A stretch of DNA of 64,000 nucleotides. Source: Pseudomonas sp. GM41(2012). GTDB lineage: Bacteria; Pseudomonadota; Gammaproteobacteria; Pseudomonadales; Pseudomonadaceae. Below are positions 17,084 to 25,270 of this stretch, in pieces. How positions within the stretch are numbered: position 1 is the first letter of the stretch; each line of letters opens with the position of its first letter. The stretch is from positions 124,001 to 188,000 of the forward strand of contig NZ_AKJN02000008.1 in NCBI RefSeq assembly GCF_000282315.2, written 5' to 3'. Below the pieces are notes generated by a model. The model worked only from the letters and a program-made list of their open reading frames with translations. It ran no database searches and was not told the origin of the DNA. The translations under genes and the position numbers were made by a program.

Positions 17084-18229
17084 GTGCAGATTCAGGGTTT
17101 TTACGAGCTGAAGTTCGAAGCGGTGCGTGAAGCTTTCGCGGCGCTGTTCGACGATCCTCAGGAACGCGGTGCAGCGTTGTGCATCAAGATCGGCGGTGAA
17201 ACCGTGGTCGACCTTTGGGCCGGCAGCGCTGACAAGGACGGCACCGAAGCCTGGCACAGCGACACCATCGCCAATCTGTTCTCCTGCACCAAGACCTTTA
17301 CCGCGGTGACCGCCCTGCAACTGGTGGCCGAAGGCAAGCTGCAGCTGGATGCCCCGGTTGCCCGCTACTGGCCCGAGTTCGCCGCCGCCGGCAAAGAGTC
17401 CGTGACCCTGCGTCAATTGCTCTGCCATCAGGCCGGTCTGCCGGCGCTGCGTGAGCTATTGGCCCCGGAAGCCCTTTACGACTGGCAAACCATGGTTGAC
17501 GCCCTGGCCGCCGAAGAACCGTGGTGGACGCCGGGAAATGGTCACGGTTATGCGGCTATCACCTACGGCTGGCTGGTCGGTGAGTTGCTGCGTCGTGCCG
17601 ACGGTCGTGGGCCGGGTGAGTCCATCGTGGCGCGGGTCGCGAAGCCTTTGGGCCTGGATTTCCACGTCGGCCTGGCGGACCAGGAGTTCCATCGCGTGGC
17701 GCACATCGCCCGTGGCAAGGGCAATGTCGGCGATGCCGCCGCCCAGCGCTTGCTGCAAGTGACCATGCGCGAGCCGACGGCCATGACCACGAGGGCGTTC
17801 ACTAACCCGCCGTCGATCATGACCAGCACCAACAAACCCGAGTGGCGACGCATGCAGCAGCCGGCCGCCAATGGCCACGGCAATGCCCGCAGCCTGGCCG
17901 GGTTCTACGCCGGTCTGCTCGATGGCAGCTTGCTGGAAAGCGAAATGCTCGAGGAACTGACGCGCGAGCACAGCCTCGGCGAGGACAAGACTTTACTGAC
18001 CCGGACCCGTTTCGGCCTGGGTTGCATGCTCGATCAACCGGACGTCCCCAACGCCACCTACGGCCTCGGCCCTCGTGCGTTCGGTCATCCGGGTGCGGGC
18101 GGTTCCACCGGCTTTGCTGACCCGGAACACGATGTGGCCTTCGGCTTTGTGACAAATACCTTGGGACCGTACGTCTTGATGGATCCGCGTGCACAAAAGC
18201 TTGTGCGAGCACTGGCCACTTGTCTGTAA
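17084..18229 (+). CDS. Serine hydrolase, beta-lactamase class C/EstB-like esterase
   Basis: A 381-residue protein with no signal peptide, so probably cytoplasmic. The S-x-x-K nucleophile motif is S-C-T-K (~residue 66-69), a Y-A-A-I-T-Y-G segment takes the Tyr position, and H-P-G-A-G-G-S replaces K-T-G near the C-terminus. This set is that of family VIII esterases and related hydrolases rather than true AmpC. A TTG occurs at 17078, but GGGGAG sits six bases before the GTG at 17084, so I choose GTG. Substrate unknown. Confidence 0.85.
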   Translation: MQIQGFYELKFEAVREAFAALFDDPQERGAALCIKIGGETVVDLWAGSADKDGTEAWHSDTIANLFSCTKTFTAVTALQLVAEGKLQLDAPVARYWPEFAAAGKESVTLRQLLCHQAGLPALRELLAPEALYDWQTMVDALAAEEPWWTPGNGHGYAAITYGWLVGELLRRADGRGPGESIVARVAKPLGLDFHVGLADQEFHRVAHIARGKGNVGDAAAQRLLQVTMREPTAMTTRAFTNPPSIMTSTNKPEWRRMQQPAANGHGNARSLAGFYAGLLDGSLLESEMLEELTREHSLGEDKTLLTRTRFGLGCMLDQPDVPNATYGLGPRAFGHPGAGGSTGFADPEHDVAFGFVTNTLGPYVLMDPRAQKLVRALATCL

Positions 18230-18239
18230 AACGCGCTCA

Positions 18240-18261
18240 GGGGTTCCAGGGCCGGAACCCC
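18240..18261 (+). terminator. Possible hairpin terminator after the esterase gene
   Basis: GGGGTTCC and GGAACCCC form a strong stem with a short loop just after the stop codon at 18229. No proper T-run follows (only CTTT further on), so it is a weak candidate. Confidence 0.4.
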
Positions 18262-18342
18262 AAGGCCTTTATGGTTTCCAAGCGTCTGTTTATCCGGGTC
18301 ATTCCGGCCTGATTTTTCATTACTTCATTTTGTGGATATCCA

Positions 18343-19458
18343 ATGTCATCCAATAAAACTCTCGCTTTGGCCCTGTGCTTCGCTATCACCGGTTGCGCAC
18401 AAACTCCACAAAATGACTCGGATGGCAGCAGCTGGTGGCCGTTCGGTTCTTCCGACAAAGTCGCCGCTAAAGGCCCGGCTCCAACCCCAGCCCCGGCACC
18501 TTTGAAGCCTGCCGCGACCGCTCCGGTGGCCAAGGCTGAAAGCTCCAACCCTTGGTACTGGCCATTCGGTTCCGAGGAAGTGCTCGACAAGAAGCCAGAG
18601 GTGAAAGCTGAAGCCAAGCCTGAAGCCAAACCGGTCGAGGTGGCCAAGGCCAAGGCTGAGGCCGATGCAGGTGGCAATTGGTGGTGGCCGTTCGGCGGCA
18701 AAGAGCAAAGCACTGCCAAAGCCGTGCCGATGCCTGATCCTAAAGTTACCCAGGCCTGGCTCGACGACTACGAACCGCGCCTGCGCGAAGCGATCAAGGG
18801 CAGTAACCTGACATTCGAACGCCGTGAAAACGTGCTGGTGGTGACCGCGCCGGTAGAAGGCTCGTTCAACCCTGACCGTCCGGCCATGCTGCTGCCGGTG
18901 ACCCTCGGCCCGTTCACTCGCGTCGCGAAAATCCTTGAAGTCGATCCGAAAACTGCCGTGCTGGTTCTGGGCCACAGTGATACGTCGGGTGCTGCACCGG
19001 CCAACGTGAAACTGAGCCAGGAGCGTGCCCAGGCCGTGGCAGCGATTTTCCGCCTCAGCGGTCTGCAGCGTGATCGCCTGATGCTGCGCGGTATGGGTGG
19101 CGAAGCCCCGCGTGCTGCCAACGACAGCAATGAAGGCCGTGCCTTGAACCGTCGCGTCGAACTGCTGGTGACCCCGCAAAACACCATGGTCGCCTTGCTG
19201 AGCAAGTACAACATGCCGGCCCCGGCGCCAGTGAAGTTGGTCGCTGCCCAGGACGTCAAGCCAGTGGTCAAACCGGTCACTCCAGCGCCAGCCGCGAAGA
19301 AAGCCGATGTGCCTGCGGCGAAAAAAGCCCCGGCCAAGAAAGCCGCCGCCAAGAAGGCACCGGCTAAAACTGCAACGCCGGCGAAAAAGACTGCCCCGGC
19401 CAAAGCCGCTGCCGACACGAAAAAAGTCGCCGACGCCGCCGATACTGTAAAAAAGTAA
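18343..19458 (+). CDS. OmpA-domain lipoprotein with WWPFG repeats and Lys/Ala-rich tail
   Basis: A 371-residue protein. A lipobox A-I-T-G-C (Cys18) indicates an outer membrane lipoprotein. Three short aromatic motifs follow, W-W-P-F-G (31-35), W-Y-W-P-F-G (71-76) and W-W-W-P-F-G (113-118), separated by Pro/Ala/Lys/Glu linkers. An OmpA-like domain at ~165-280 contains V-L-G-H-S-D-T-S-G and N-R-R-V-E-L-L. The last ~75 residues are K-K-A-P-A-K repeats resembling histone H1/AlgP tails. Peptidoglycan binding is inferred from the OmpA domain; the basic tail could contact anionic polymers. It is followed 24 bases on by pdxH. Confidence 0.8.
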   Translation: MSSNKTLALALCFAITGCAQTPQNDSDGSSWWPFGSSDKVAAKGPAPTPAPAPLKPAATAPVAKAESSNPWYWPFGSEEVLDKKPEVKAEAKPEAKPVEVAKAKAEADAGGNWWWPFGGKEQSTAKAVPMPDPKVTQAWLDDYEPRLREAIKGSNLTFERRENVLVVTAPVEGSFNPDRPAMLLPVTLGPFTRVAKILEVDPKTAVLVLGHSDTSGAAPANVKLSQERAQAVAAIFRLSGLQRDRLMLRGMGGEAPRAANDSNEGRALNRRVELLVTPQNTMVALLSKYNMPAPAPVKLVAAQDVKPVVKPVTPAPAAKKADVPAAKKAPAKKAAAKKAPAKTATPAKKTAPAKAAADTKKVADAADTVKK

Positions 19459-19482
19459 TTCGTTAACCAAAAGGAATGCGCC

Positions 19483-20130
19483 ATGACCCAGGGCCTGGCT
19501 GATATGCGTCGCGACTACACCCGTGATGGCCTGACCGAGGCGCAAGCCCCGGCCGAGCCATTCGCGCTGTTCCATCAGTGGTTCGCCGACGCGGTGAAAA
19601 CCGAGCAGGCGCCGGTGGAAGCCAACGCCATGACCCTGGCCACCGTCGATCAGGACGGTCGGCCGCATTGCCGCATTCTGCTGCTCAAGGGGCTGGACGA
19701 GCAGGGTTTCACCTTCTTCACCAACTACGACAGCGCCAAGGGCCAGCATCTGGCCGCGAACCCGTTCGCGGCCATGACCTTTTTCTGGCCGGCCCTTGAA
19801 CGTCAGGTGCGCATCGAAGGCCGGGTGGTGAAGGTTACGCCCGAGGAGTCCGACGCCTACTTCCAGGTTCGGCCACTGGGCAGTCGTCTCGGTGCCTGGG
19901 CATCGCCCCAGAGTCGGGTGATCGCCGATCGTGCCGAGCTGGAAGCGCTGCTCAAGAACACCGAGCAACGTTTCAGCGACACGCAACCTCATTGCCCTGA
20001 GCATTGGGGTGGTTACCGTTTGTTACCGGAGCGCATCGAGTTCTGGCAAGGCCGTCCGAGCCGCCTGCACGATCGCCTCAACTACCGCTTTCAGGGCGCC
20101 GACTGGATTCTTGAACGTCTGGCACCTTAA
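19483..20130 (+). CDS. pdxH: Pyridoxamine 5'-phosphate oxidase
   Basis: A 215-residue FMN enzyme that oxidises pyridoxamine or pyridoxine 5'-phosphate to pyridoxal 5'-phosphate, the final step of vitamin B6 synthesis and salvage. Length and motifs fit E. coli PdxH: M-T-L-A-T-V-D-Q-D-G-R-P, F-F-T-N-Y-D-S-A-K-G and the C-terminal R-L-H-D-R-L-N-Y, with E-F-W-Q-G before it. AAGGAA precedes the ATG at 19483. It is 24 bases downstream of the OmpA-type gene and may share its transcript. Confidence 0.96.
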   Translation: MTQGLADMRRDYTRDGLTEAQAPAEPFALFHQWFADAVKTEQAPVEANAMTLATVDQDGRPHCRILLLKGLDEQGFTFFTNYDSAKGQHLAANPFAAMTFFWPALERQVRIEGRVVKVTPEESDAYFQVRPLGSRLGAWASPQSRVIADRAELEALLKNTEQRFSDTQPHCPEHWGGYRLLPERIEFWQGRPSRLHDRLNYRFQGADWILERLAP

Positions 20131-20135
20131 GCCGT

Positions 20136-20372
20136 CTACCGATCGGAATAGCCTGCCGCAGCGGCTTCAAGCCACTGCGGCAGGTCTCGGCGCTTGATCT
20201 TCTGCGCTTGAGCGTTCGCCAGTTGTTGGAGCATGAACGCCTTTTTCTGCTCGTCTTTACCCGCCAGTGCCAACGCCAGATCGCGGTCCATCCAGCGTTT
20301 GATCCGCACGTATAGCCACCAGTGGAAATACAATCCGGCAACGGTAGTGACGACAATGATGAAGTAATCCAT
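20136..20372 (-). CDS. Small single-pass membrane protein, conserved hypothetical
   Basis: A 78-residue protein. One membrane helix at the N-terminus (I-I-V-V-T-T-V-A-G-L-Y-F-H-W-W) is followed by a charged cytoplasmic tail rich in Lys, Arg and Gln, ending with A-A-A-G-Y. I do not recognise a named family. It converges with pdxH, the two stop codons being five bases apart, with no room for a separate terminator. Confidence 0.7.
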   Translation of the reverse strand: MDYFIIVVTTVAGLYFHWWLYVRIKRWMDRDLALALAGKDEQKKAFMLQQLANAQAQKIKRRDLPQWLEAAAAGYSDR

Positions 20373-20540
20373 GACAATCCTTGGGGCAGCGGCGCAGATT
20401 CCGGAATTTGCCGCTACTGTGTGGTGAGTTCGTGGAGGTGCCTGTACCGGGCCTGAATCAAACCAATTTTATCCGGGCGAGGCCGTGACAGGCGTCAAGC
20501 TGCGGAGTTTAATGAATACCTGTCCTTTGGAGTTGATGCT

Positions 20541-21005
20541 ATGCGTAAGTCTGTTCTGCTGGTTGCTTCCTTTTCCACGATGGCGATGTTGCTCACTGGC
20601 TGCCAATCGAGCCTGACCGGTGACTCCTATTCCCGTGACGAAGCGCGTCGCGTGCAGACCGTTCGCATGGGCACCATCGAATCCCTGCGGCCGGTCAAAA
20701 TCGAAGGCACCAAAACCCCAATCGGCGGCCTTGCCGGTGCGGCGGTTGGCGGTGTTGGCGGTAGCGCTATCGGTGGCGGTCGCGGCAGCATCGTTGCTGC
20801 CGTTATCGGTGCAGTCGCCGGTGGCCTGGCAGGTTCTGCAGCTGAAGAAGGCCTGACCCGCACTCAGGGCGTGGAAATCACCGTGCGTGAAGACGACGGC
20901 AGCATGCGCGCCTACGTGCAACAGGTTCAGGAAAATGAAGTGTTCCGTGTTGGCGAGCGGGTGCGGATTGCTACTGTTGATGGGACGAGCCGCGTTTCGC
21001 ACTAA
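20541..21005 (+). CDS. Glycine-zipper (SlyB/Pcp-like) outer membrane lipoprotein
   Basis: A 154-residue protein with lipobox L-L-T-G-C (Cys21) and a glycine-zipper segment at ~65-100 (G-G-L-A-G-A-A-V-G-G-V-G-G). The C-terminal ~50 residues, with G-V-E-I-T-V-R-E-D-D-G and G-E-R-V-R-I, form a small beta domain as in SlyB/Pcp proteins. These are abundant outer membrane lipoproteins involved in envelope integrity. GGAG precedes the ATG. A strong terminator follows. Confidence 0.87.
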   Translation: MRKSVLLVASFSTMAMLLTGCQSSLTGDSYSRDEARRVQTVRMGTIESLRPVKIEGTKTPIGGLAGAAVGGVGGSAIGGGRGSIVAAVIGAVAGGLAGSAAEEGLTRTQGVEITVREDDGSMRAYVQQVQENEVFRVGERVRIATVDGTSRVSH

Positions 21006-21020
21006 GCGGGAATACGGGTA

Positions 21021-21062
21021 AAAGAAAACCCCGATCAGGTGACTGGTCGGGGTTTTCTTTTT
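21021..21062 (+). terminator. Rho-independent terminator (probably bidirectional)
   Basis: The stem AAAACCCCGA/TCGGGGTTTT closes around a short AT-mixed loop and is followed by CTTTTT; A-rich sequence precedes the stem. It sits between the convergent glycine-zipper lipoprotein and the immunity gene and can serve both. Confidence 0.85.
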
Positions 21063-21088
21063 GGAATGAAAGTCGAACGTTGCTATCT

Positions 21089-21319
21089 CTAGACGTTGCA
21101 TGTCAGTTGAAATTGATATGTTGGATCATAAATTTTCTTTCCCAGTATTTCTTCCAGAGCATCCAGCTGCTCGGTCGAGAGGTTGTATCCCTCCCAGCCT
21201 TGTTGGTCCTTCGTCCATCCCATAATTGCTCTGAGTTCTTTATCGTAGCCCTTCGGTAATTCTTCTTCGAATGCGAGGCGCTCGGTTTTTTTATCAAATG
21301 CCTCTATGACGTAAATCAT
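21089..21319 (-). CDS. Probable immunity protein for the E3-type RNase
   Basis: A 76-residue acidic protein with no signal peptide. Its ATG overlaps the toxin gene stop by four bases (ATGA), the usual position of a bacteriocin immunity gene. I find no resemblance to colicin E3 immunity protein Im3, which is a similar size. It resembles the DUF7683-type small proteins found beside colicin-like genes, but this is from memory. Sequence features: an early I-E-A-F-D-K-K-T-E, a central W-T-K-D-Q-Q-G-W, and a hydrophobic C-terminus. The gene has a visibly lower GC content than its neighbours. The immunity role is inferred from context. Confidence 0.7.
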   Translation of the reverse strand: MIYVIEAFDKKTERLAFEEELPKGYDKELRAIMGWTKDQQGWEGYNLSTEQLDALEEILGKKIYDPTYQFQLTCNV

Positions 21320-22500
21320 GGTTCTACTTTCCTAGTGTTATCCGCTGGTTTGGTCTGCTCGCCAGTACTCGGATCATATTCACCGAGATGACGGCCACGT
21401 TTGTCGTACATCTCGACAGCCCCATGCTGTGAGTCCCATTCAAAAATTTTCCCGTTTGGGTTTTTCCAGCGTTTTCTAAGGCCGCCGCCTCCTTTAACCG
21501 GGGTCTTACGAGTTGCTCTCGTAGCGTCGGGAAAAGCGGTCAGTCCCTTTGGCGCTGGATAATATTTGTGGTTAGAAACACTGACCACAATATAAACCGG
21601 CAATACTCCTGAGTTCGCGGGGAATACAAGAATGAAATCCTTGTAATCAGGCGGGTAAACCGGATTCACGATGATGCTATCCGCCGCTTTCGTCGGCGGA
21701 TAAACCCAAATGTGCGGCGCTTGCGGCGCAGCCTCCAGCGCGGGAATACCGAGGATGTCGGAACCATCCACAGCCGGTGTCCAGATCAGCTCAACACCAT
21801 CCCCCAGATCCGCCACCTGCTGACTGCCGCGCAAGCTGAACTGCACGACATCAACCATTTCCCAATCGCGGTTCTTGCCGGTGTAGAAACCGTATCCCTT
21901 GAGACTACCGTCAGCCTGTTGCTCGACCTGTAGACGAACACGGGTTCTGGCCTGTTTCAGGGCGCGCAACTGATCTTCGGTATAGAGCGCGCTGTCGCCC
22001 AGGTTTGGCGTCCAGAACAGCGCGACCACGCCGGCCAATACGGCGGATCCAGCAGTGCCAAGTGCAGCGGCCGGGGCGGCGAGCGCCGGGGCGTGAAGTG
22101 CCAGACGGCCAATGCCAAGCGAAACGGTGCTGCCGCTGATGGTTTCAAGATTCAGCAGCCCGGCATTGTCTGCCTCGCGAGCGCCGAGCCAGGCGACTTC
22201 TCCGTAGTCCTTGAGGCTGTCGGTAGGCACCATCCCCGAAGGATTCGAGTAATCGATGATGGCGTCCGGCAGCTTGCAGGACTTGGCAAAGACGCAGCCC
22301 GCGCGAACGGCTTCGTGCTTTTTCGCGACGACCTCACGACTCCGTTCGAAGGCGTCTTGCCTCGCGAGCATGGCGTCGTAAGCGTTTTGTCGGGCATCCC
22401 GCTCGGCCAGTTCGGTGGCCGTCATAAAGCGGTGAGTGACGTGATGACCGTCGCCTGACGGAGGGTTCTTGACCCGGGGAATGTCCTTATTGCCAGCCAC
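21316..22500 (-). CDS. S-type pyocin-like toxin with colicin E3-type 16S rRNase domain
   Basis: A 394-residue protein. The last ~55 residues match the cytotoxic ribonuclease of colicin E3, which cuts 16S rRNA in the decoding site: E-W-D-S-Q-H-G-A-V-E-M-Y with Asp356, His359 and Glu363, and a late Arg390, plus H-L-G-E-Y-D-P-S-T-G. Upstream lies a pyocin S-type translocation-like domain (~180-320) after an Ala/Gly-rich hydrophobic stretch at ~125-165. The N-terminal ~110 residues are charged. The usual long receptor-binding region of soluble pyocins is not seen. The start is the GTG at 22500, six bases from AGGAAG; a TTG further up lacks a site. Delivery by a contact system is possible but unproven. 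Confidence 0.85.
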   Translation of the reverse strand: MAGNKDIPRVKNPPSGDGHHVTHRFMTATELAERDARQNAYDAMLARQDAFERSREVVAKKHEAVRAGCVFAKSCKLPDAIIDYSNPSGMVPTDSLKDYGEVAWLGAREADNAGLLNLETISGSTVSLGIGRLALHAPALAAPAAALGTAGSAVLAGVVALFWTPNLGDSALYTEDQLRALKQARTRVRLQVEQQADGSLKGYGFYTGKNRDWEMVDVVQFSLRGSQQVADLGDGVELIWTPAVDGSDILGIPALEAAPQAPHIWVYPPTKAADSIIVNPVYPPDYKDFILVFPANSGVLPVYIVVSVSNHKYYPAPKGLTAFPDATRATRKTPVKGGGGLRKRWKNPNGKIFEWDSQHGAVEMYDKRGRHLGEYDPSTGEQTKPADNTRKVEP

Positions 22501-22621
22501 TGATCTTCCTTGCGTTCGAACATCGACAGCCCCCAACAAAGGGGCAGTGCGACGTTAACGAACGAGGCTGATCGTGGCTGTAGGACGAGTCTTGAATGAC
22601 TCTAAGAGTTGTCTCTGTTTA

Positions 22622-23809
22622 TCAGGATTGCAGCGCGGCGCTCTTGCGACTCGCCGCCGCCGTGACCGCATAACCAATCAATGCTGCCAGTATCGAACCG
22701 GTCAAAATCCCCATCCGGTCCATCCCTGCGTATTCACTGACACCCGGCTCAAACGCCAGGGAGCCGACAAACAGGCTCATGGTGAAGCCGATGCCGCAGA
22801 GGATTGCCACGCCCATTACCTGGCCCCAGTTGGCGCCTTGGGGCAGGGCGGCAATGCCGATTTTCACGGCCAGCCAGGTCAGGCCGAAGACGCCGAGGGT
22901 TTTGCCCAGCAGCAGGCCGACCGCAATGCCCATCGGTACGTGGTGGGTGAAGCTTTCGACGGTCACGCCGCTCAGGGACAGGCCGGCGTTGGCGAAGGCG
23001 AACAGCGGCAGGATGCCGTAGGCCACCCATGGATGCAGGGCGTGTTCGAGGGTCAGCAGCGGCGAAGGTTCGGCGTTTTTCGTGCGCAGGGGGATGCAGA
23101 AGGCCAGGGTCACACCGGCCAGTGTCGCGTGGACGCCGCTCTTGAGCACGCAAACCCAAAGGATCAGGCCGATGATCATGTACGGCCCGAGCTTGACCAC
23201 CCCGAGCCGGTTCATCGCGATCAGTGCCACGATGCACGTCGCGGCCAGAGACAGCGAAAGGGTCGAGAGCGTACCCGAGTAGAAGATCGCAATGACGATG
23301 ATTGCGCCGAGGTCGTCAATAATCGCCAACGTCATCAGGAAAAGCTTCAGCGACACCGGTACCCGCTTACCCAGCAGGGCCAGTACGCCGAGGGCGAAGG
23401 CGATGTCGGTGGCCATCGGGATGGCCCAGCCACCCAAGGCTGCCGGGTCTTCACGGTTCAGAAACCAGTAGAGCAGCGCCGGAACCACCATGCCGCCAAT
23501 CGCCGCCGCACCGGGCAGGACGATTTGCGACGGTTTCGACAGTTGACCGTCAAGGACTTCGCGCTTCACTTCCAGACCGATCAACAGGAAGAACAGGGCC
23601 ATCAGGCCGTCGTTGATCCACAGCAGCGCCGGTTTGGCGATTTGCAACGCGCCGACCTGCGCCACGACCGGAGTGTCCAGAAAACTGCTGTAAAGCCACG
23701 ACAGCGGCGAATTGTTGATGATCAACGCCAGGGCAGCAGCGGCGATCAATAACAGTCCGCTGGCAGCTTCCAACTGGAAGAAACGCGTGAAAGTGCTACG
23801 CAGAGGCAA
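22622..23809 (-). CDS. nhaA: Na+/H+ antiporter NhaA
   Basis: A 395-residue inner membrane protein with twelve predicted helices. The ion-binding pair is in A-I-I-D-D-L-G-A-I, and the pH-sensing cytoplasmic region contains L-I-G-L-E-V-K-R-E. It exchanges two protons for one sodium ion and protects against alkali and salt. Length matches E. coli NhaA (388). It stands alone between the toxin gene and a divergent AT-rich promoter region at 23810-24048. Confidence 0.95.
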   Translation of the reverse strand: MPLRSTFTRFFQLEAASGLLLIAAAALALIINNSPLSWLYSSFLDTPVVAQVGALQIAKPALLWINDGLMALFFLLIGLEVKREVLDGQLSKPSQIVLPGAAAIGGMVVPALLYWFLNREDPAALGGWAIPMATDIAFALGVLALLGKRVPVSLKLFLMTLAIIDDLGAIIVIAIFYSGTLSTLSLSLAATCIVALIAMNRLGVVKLGPYMIIGLILWVCVLKSGVHATLAGVTLAFCIPLRTKNAEPSPLLTLEHALHPWVAYGILPLFAFANAGLSLSGVTVESFTHHVPMGIAVGLLLGKTLGVFGLTWLAVKIGIAALPQGANWGQVMGVAILCGIGFTMSLFVGSLAFEPGVSEYAGMDRMGILTGSILAALIGYAVTAAASRKSAALQS

Positions 23810-24048
23810 GGTCGCTCTCCATCGATGAATTCAAAAGGTGGCACACCCTAACCCGTACCGTTAGTTGTTAAAACAAAAGTTATATTCTTTTTTGTTATAT
23901 GCCGTTACAACGTGAACGATCAGCAGGGACCTGAGCCTAGCAGTTGTCGGGTGTATTGAACCTCAGCTGTACCTGTGCGGGATGTAGGTTTTTTCCTAAG
24001 CTTGTTAGCTGAGCCTTGCAACAAGGCCGACTCAACGAGAAAACCACC

Positions 24049-25143
24049 ATGAGCGACAACCGACAGTGGGCCCGCGAAGCCATCCGGATCATCGAAGCCG
24101 ACTTCCAGCGCAGCGCCGACACCCACCTGATTCCCTTGTCGCTGCCGGGTTTTCCGGGCATCGAGTTGTATTTCAAGGATGAGTCCAGTCATCCCACCGG
24201 CAGCCTGAAGCACCGCTTGGCGCGCTCGCTGTTTCTGTATGCACTGTGTAATGGCTGGCTCAAGCCCGGGGCGCCGGTGATTGAAGCGTCCAGCGGTTCG
24301 ACGGCGATTTCCGAGGCGTACTTCGCCAGTTTGCTGGGCTTGCCGTTTATTGCGGTGATGCCGGCGAGCACCTCCAAAGAGAAGATCGCGCAGATCGCTT
24401 TCTACGGCGGCAAGAGTCATTTGGTCGACGATCCGACGCAGATCTACGCTGAATCCGAGCGCCTGGCCCGTGAACACGATGGGCATTTCATCGACCAGTT
24501 CACCTATGCCGAGCGCGCTACCGACTGGCGGGCGAACAACAACATCGCCGAGTCGATCTTCCAGCAAATGCGCTTCGAACTGCACCCCGAGCCGAGCTGG
24601 CTGATCTCCAGCCCCGGCACCGGCGGTACCACCGCGACGCTGGGCCGTTACGTGCGTTACCGCCAACATTGCACACGCGTGCTCTGCGCCGATGCCGAGC
24701 GCTCGGTGTTCTTCGATTACTACCAGACCGGCGACGCCAGTCTGCGCCTGGATTGCGGTTCGCGGATTGAAGGCATTGGCCGGCCTCGGGTAGAAGCGTC
24801 GTTCCTGCCCAAAGTGATCGATGCGATGGTCAAAGTGCCGGACGCGTTGTCTCTGGCGGCCATGCATTACCTGGCGCAGCGTTTGGGACGTCGGGTCGGC
24901 GGGTCGAGCGGGACCAACCTGATCGGCGCGTTGATGGCGGCCCAGCAGATGGCGGCGGCGGGGGAGTCGGGGTCAATCGTGGCGATTCTGTGTGATGGCG
25001 GCGAGCGCTATGCCACCACCTATTACGATCAGGATTGGCTCAAGGGCCAGGGGTATGAGTTGAGCGGTTTGATGGATGCCGTGGCGGCAAGTGTCGAGCG
25101 CGGCGAGCCGCTGCCGGCCACCGTGCTGCGCGCCAATATCTGA
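24049..25143 (+). CDS. PLP-dependent cysteine synthase-family enzyme
   Basis: A 364-residue fold type II pyridoxal phosphate enzyme. The lysine forming the Schiff base is in H-P-T-G-S-L-K-H-R (Lys54), a substrate loop reads E-A-S-S-G-S-T-A, and the phosphate-binding loop is G-T-G-G-T-T. Length is greater than CysK/CysM, and the N-terminus is closer to proteins annotated as cysteine desulfhydrases or cystathionine beta-synthase-like. The ATG at 24049 follows a weak GAGA. The reaction, O-acetylserine sulfhydrylation or cysteine breakdown, cannot be decided from the sequence. It lacks cys neighbours. Confidence 0.8.
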   Translation: MSDNRQWAREAIRIIEADFQRSADTHLIPLSLPGFPGIELYFKDESSHPTGSLKHRLARSLFLYALCNGWLKPGAPVIEASSGSTAISEAYFASLLGLPFIAVMPASTSKEKIAQIAFYGGKSHLVDDPTQIYAESERLAREHDGHFIDQFTYAERATDWRANNNIAESIFQQMRFELHPEPSWLISSPGTGGTTATLGRYVRYRQHCTRVLCADAERSVFFDYYQTGDASLRLDCGSRIEGIGRPRVEASFLPKVIDAMVKVPDALSLAAMHYLAQRLGRRVGGSSGTNLIGALMAAQQMAAAGESGSIVAILCDGGERYATTYYDQDWLKGQGYELSGLMDAVAASVERGEPLPATVLRANI

Positions 25144-25170
25144 GATCTTTCAAGCACTGAAGATCCAAAT

Positions 25171-25258
25171 GTGGGAGCGAGCCTGCTCGCGATAGCGGTA
25201 GATCAGTCAACATCTCTATTGAATGTTATGCCGCCATCGCGAGCAGGCTCGCTCCCAC
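25171..25258. repeat. REP-type inverted pair (GGGAGCGAGCCTGCTCGCGA family)
   Basis: Inverted 23-base units at 25171-25193 and 25236-25258 containing GAGCGAGCCTGCTCGCG. They lie between convergent genes and could form a large hairpin or act as a mutual terminator. Same family as 42889-42963, 52527-52590 and 56924-57010. Confidence 0.85.
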
Positions 25259-25270
25259 AGGGGATTTGTG

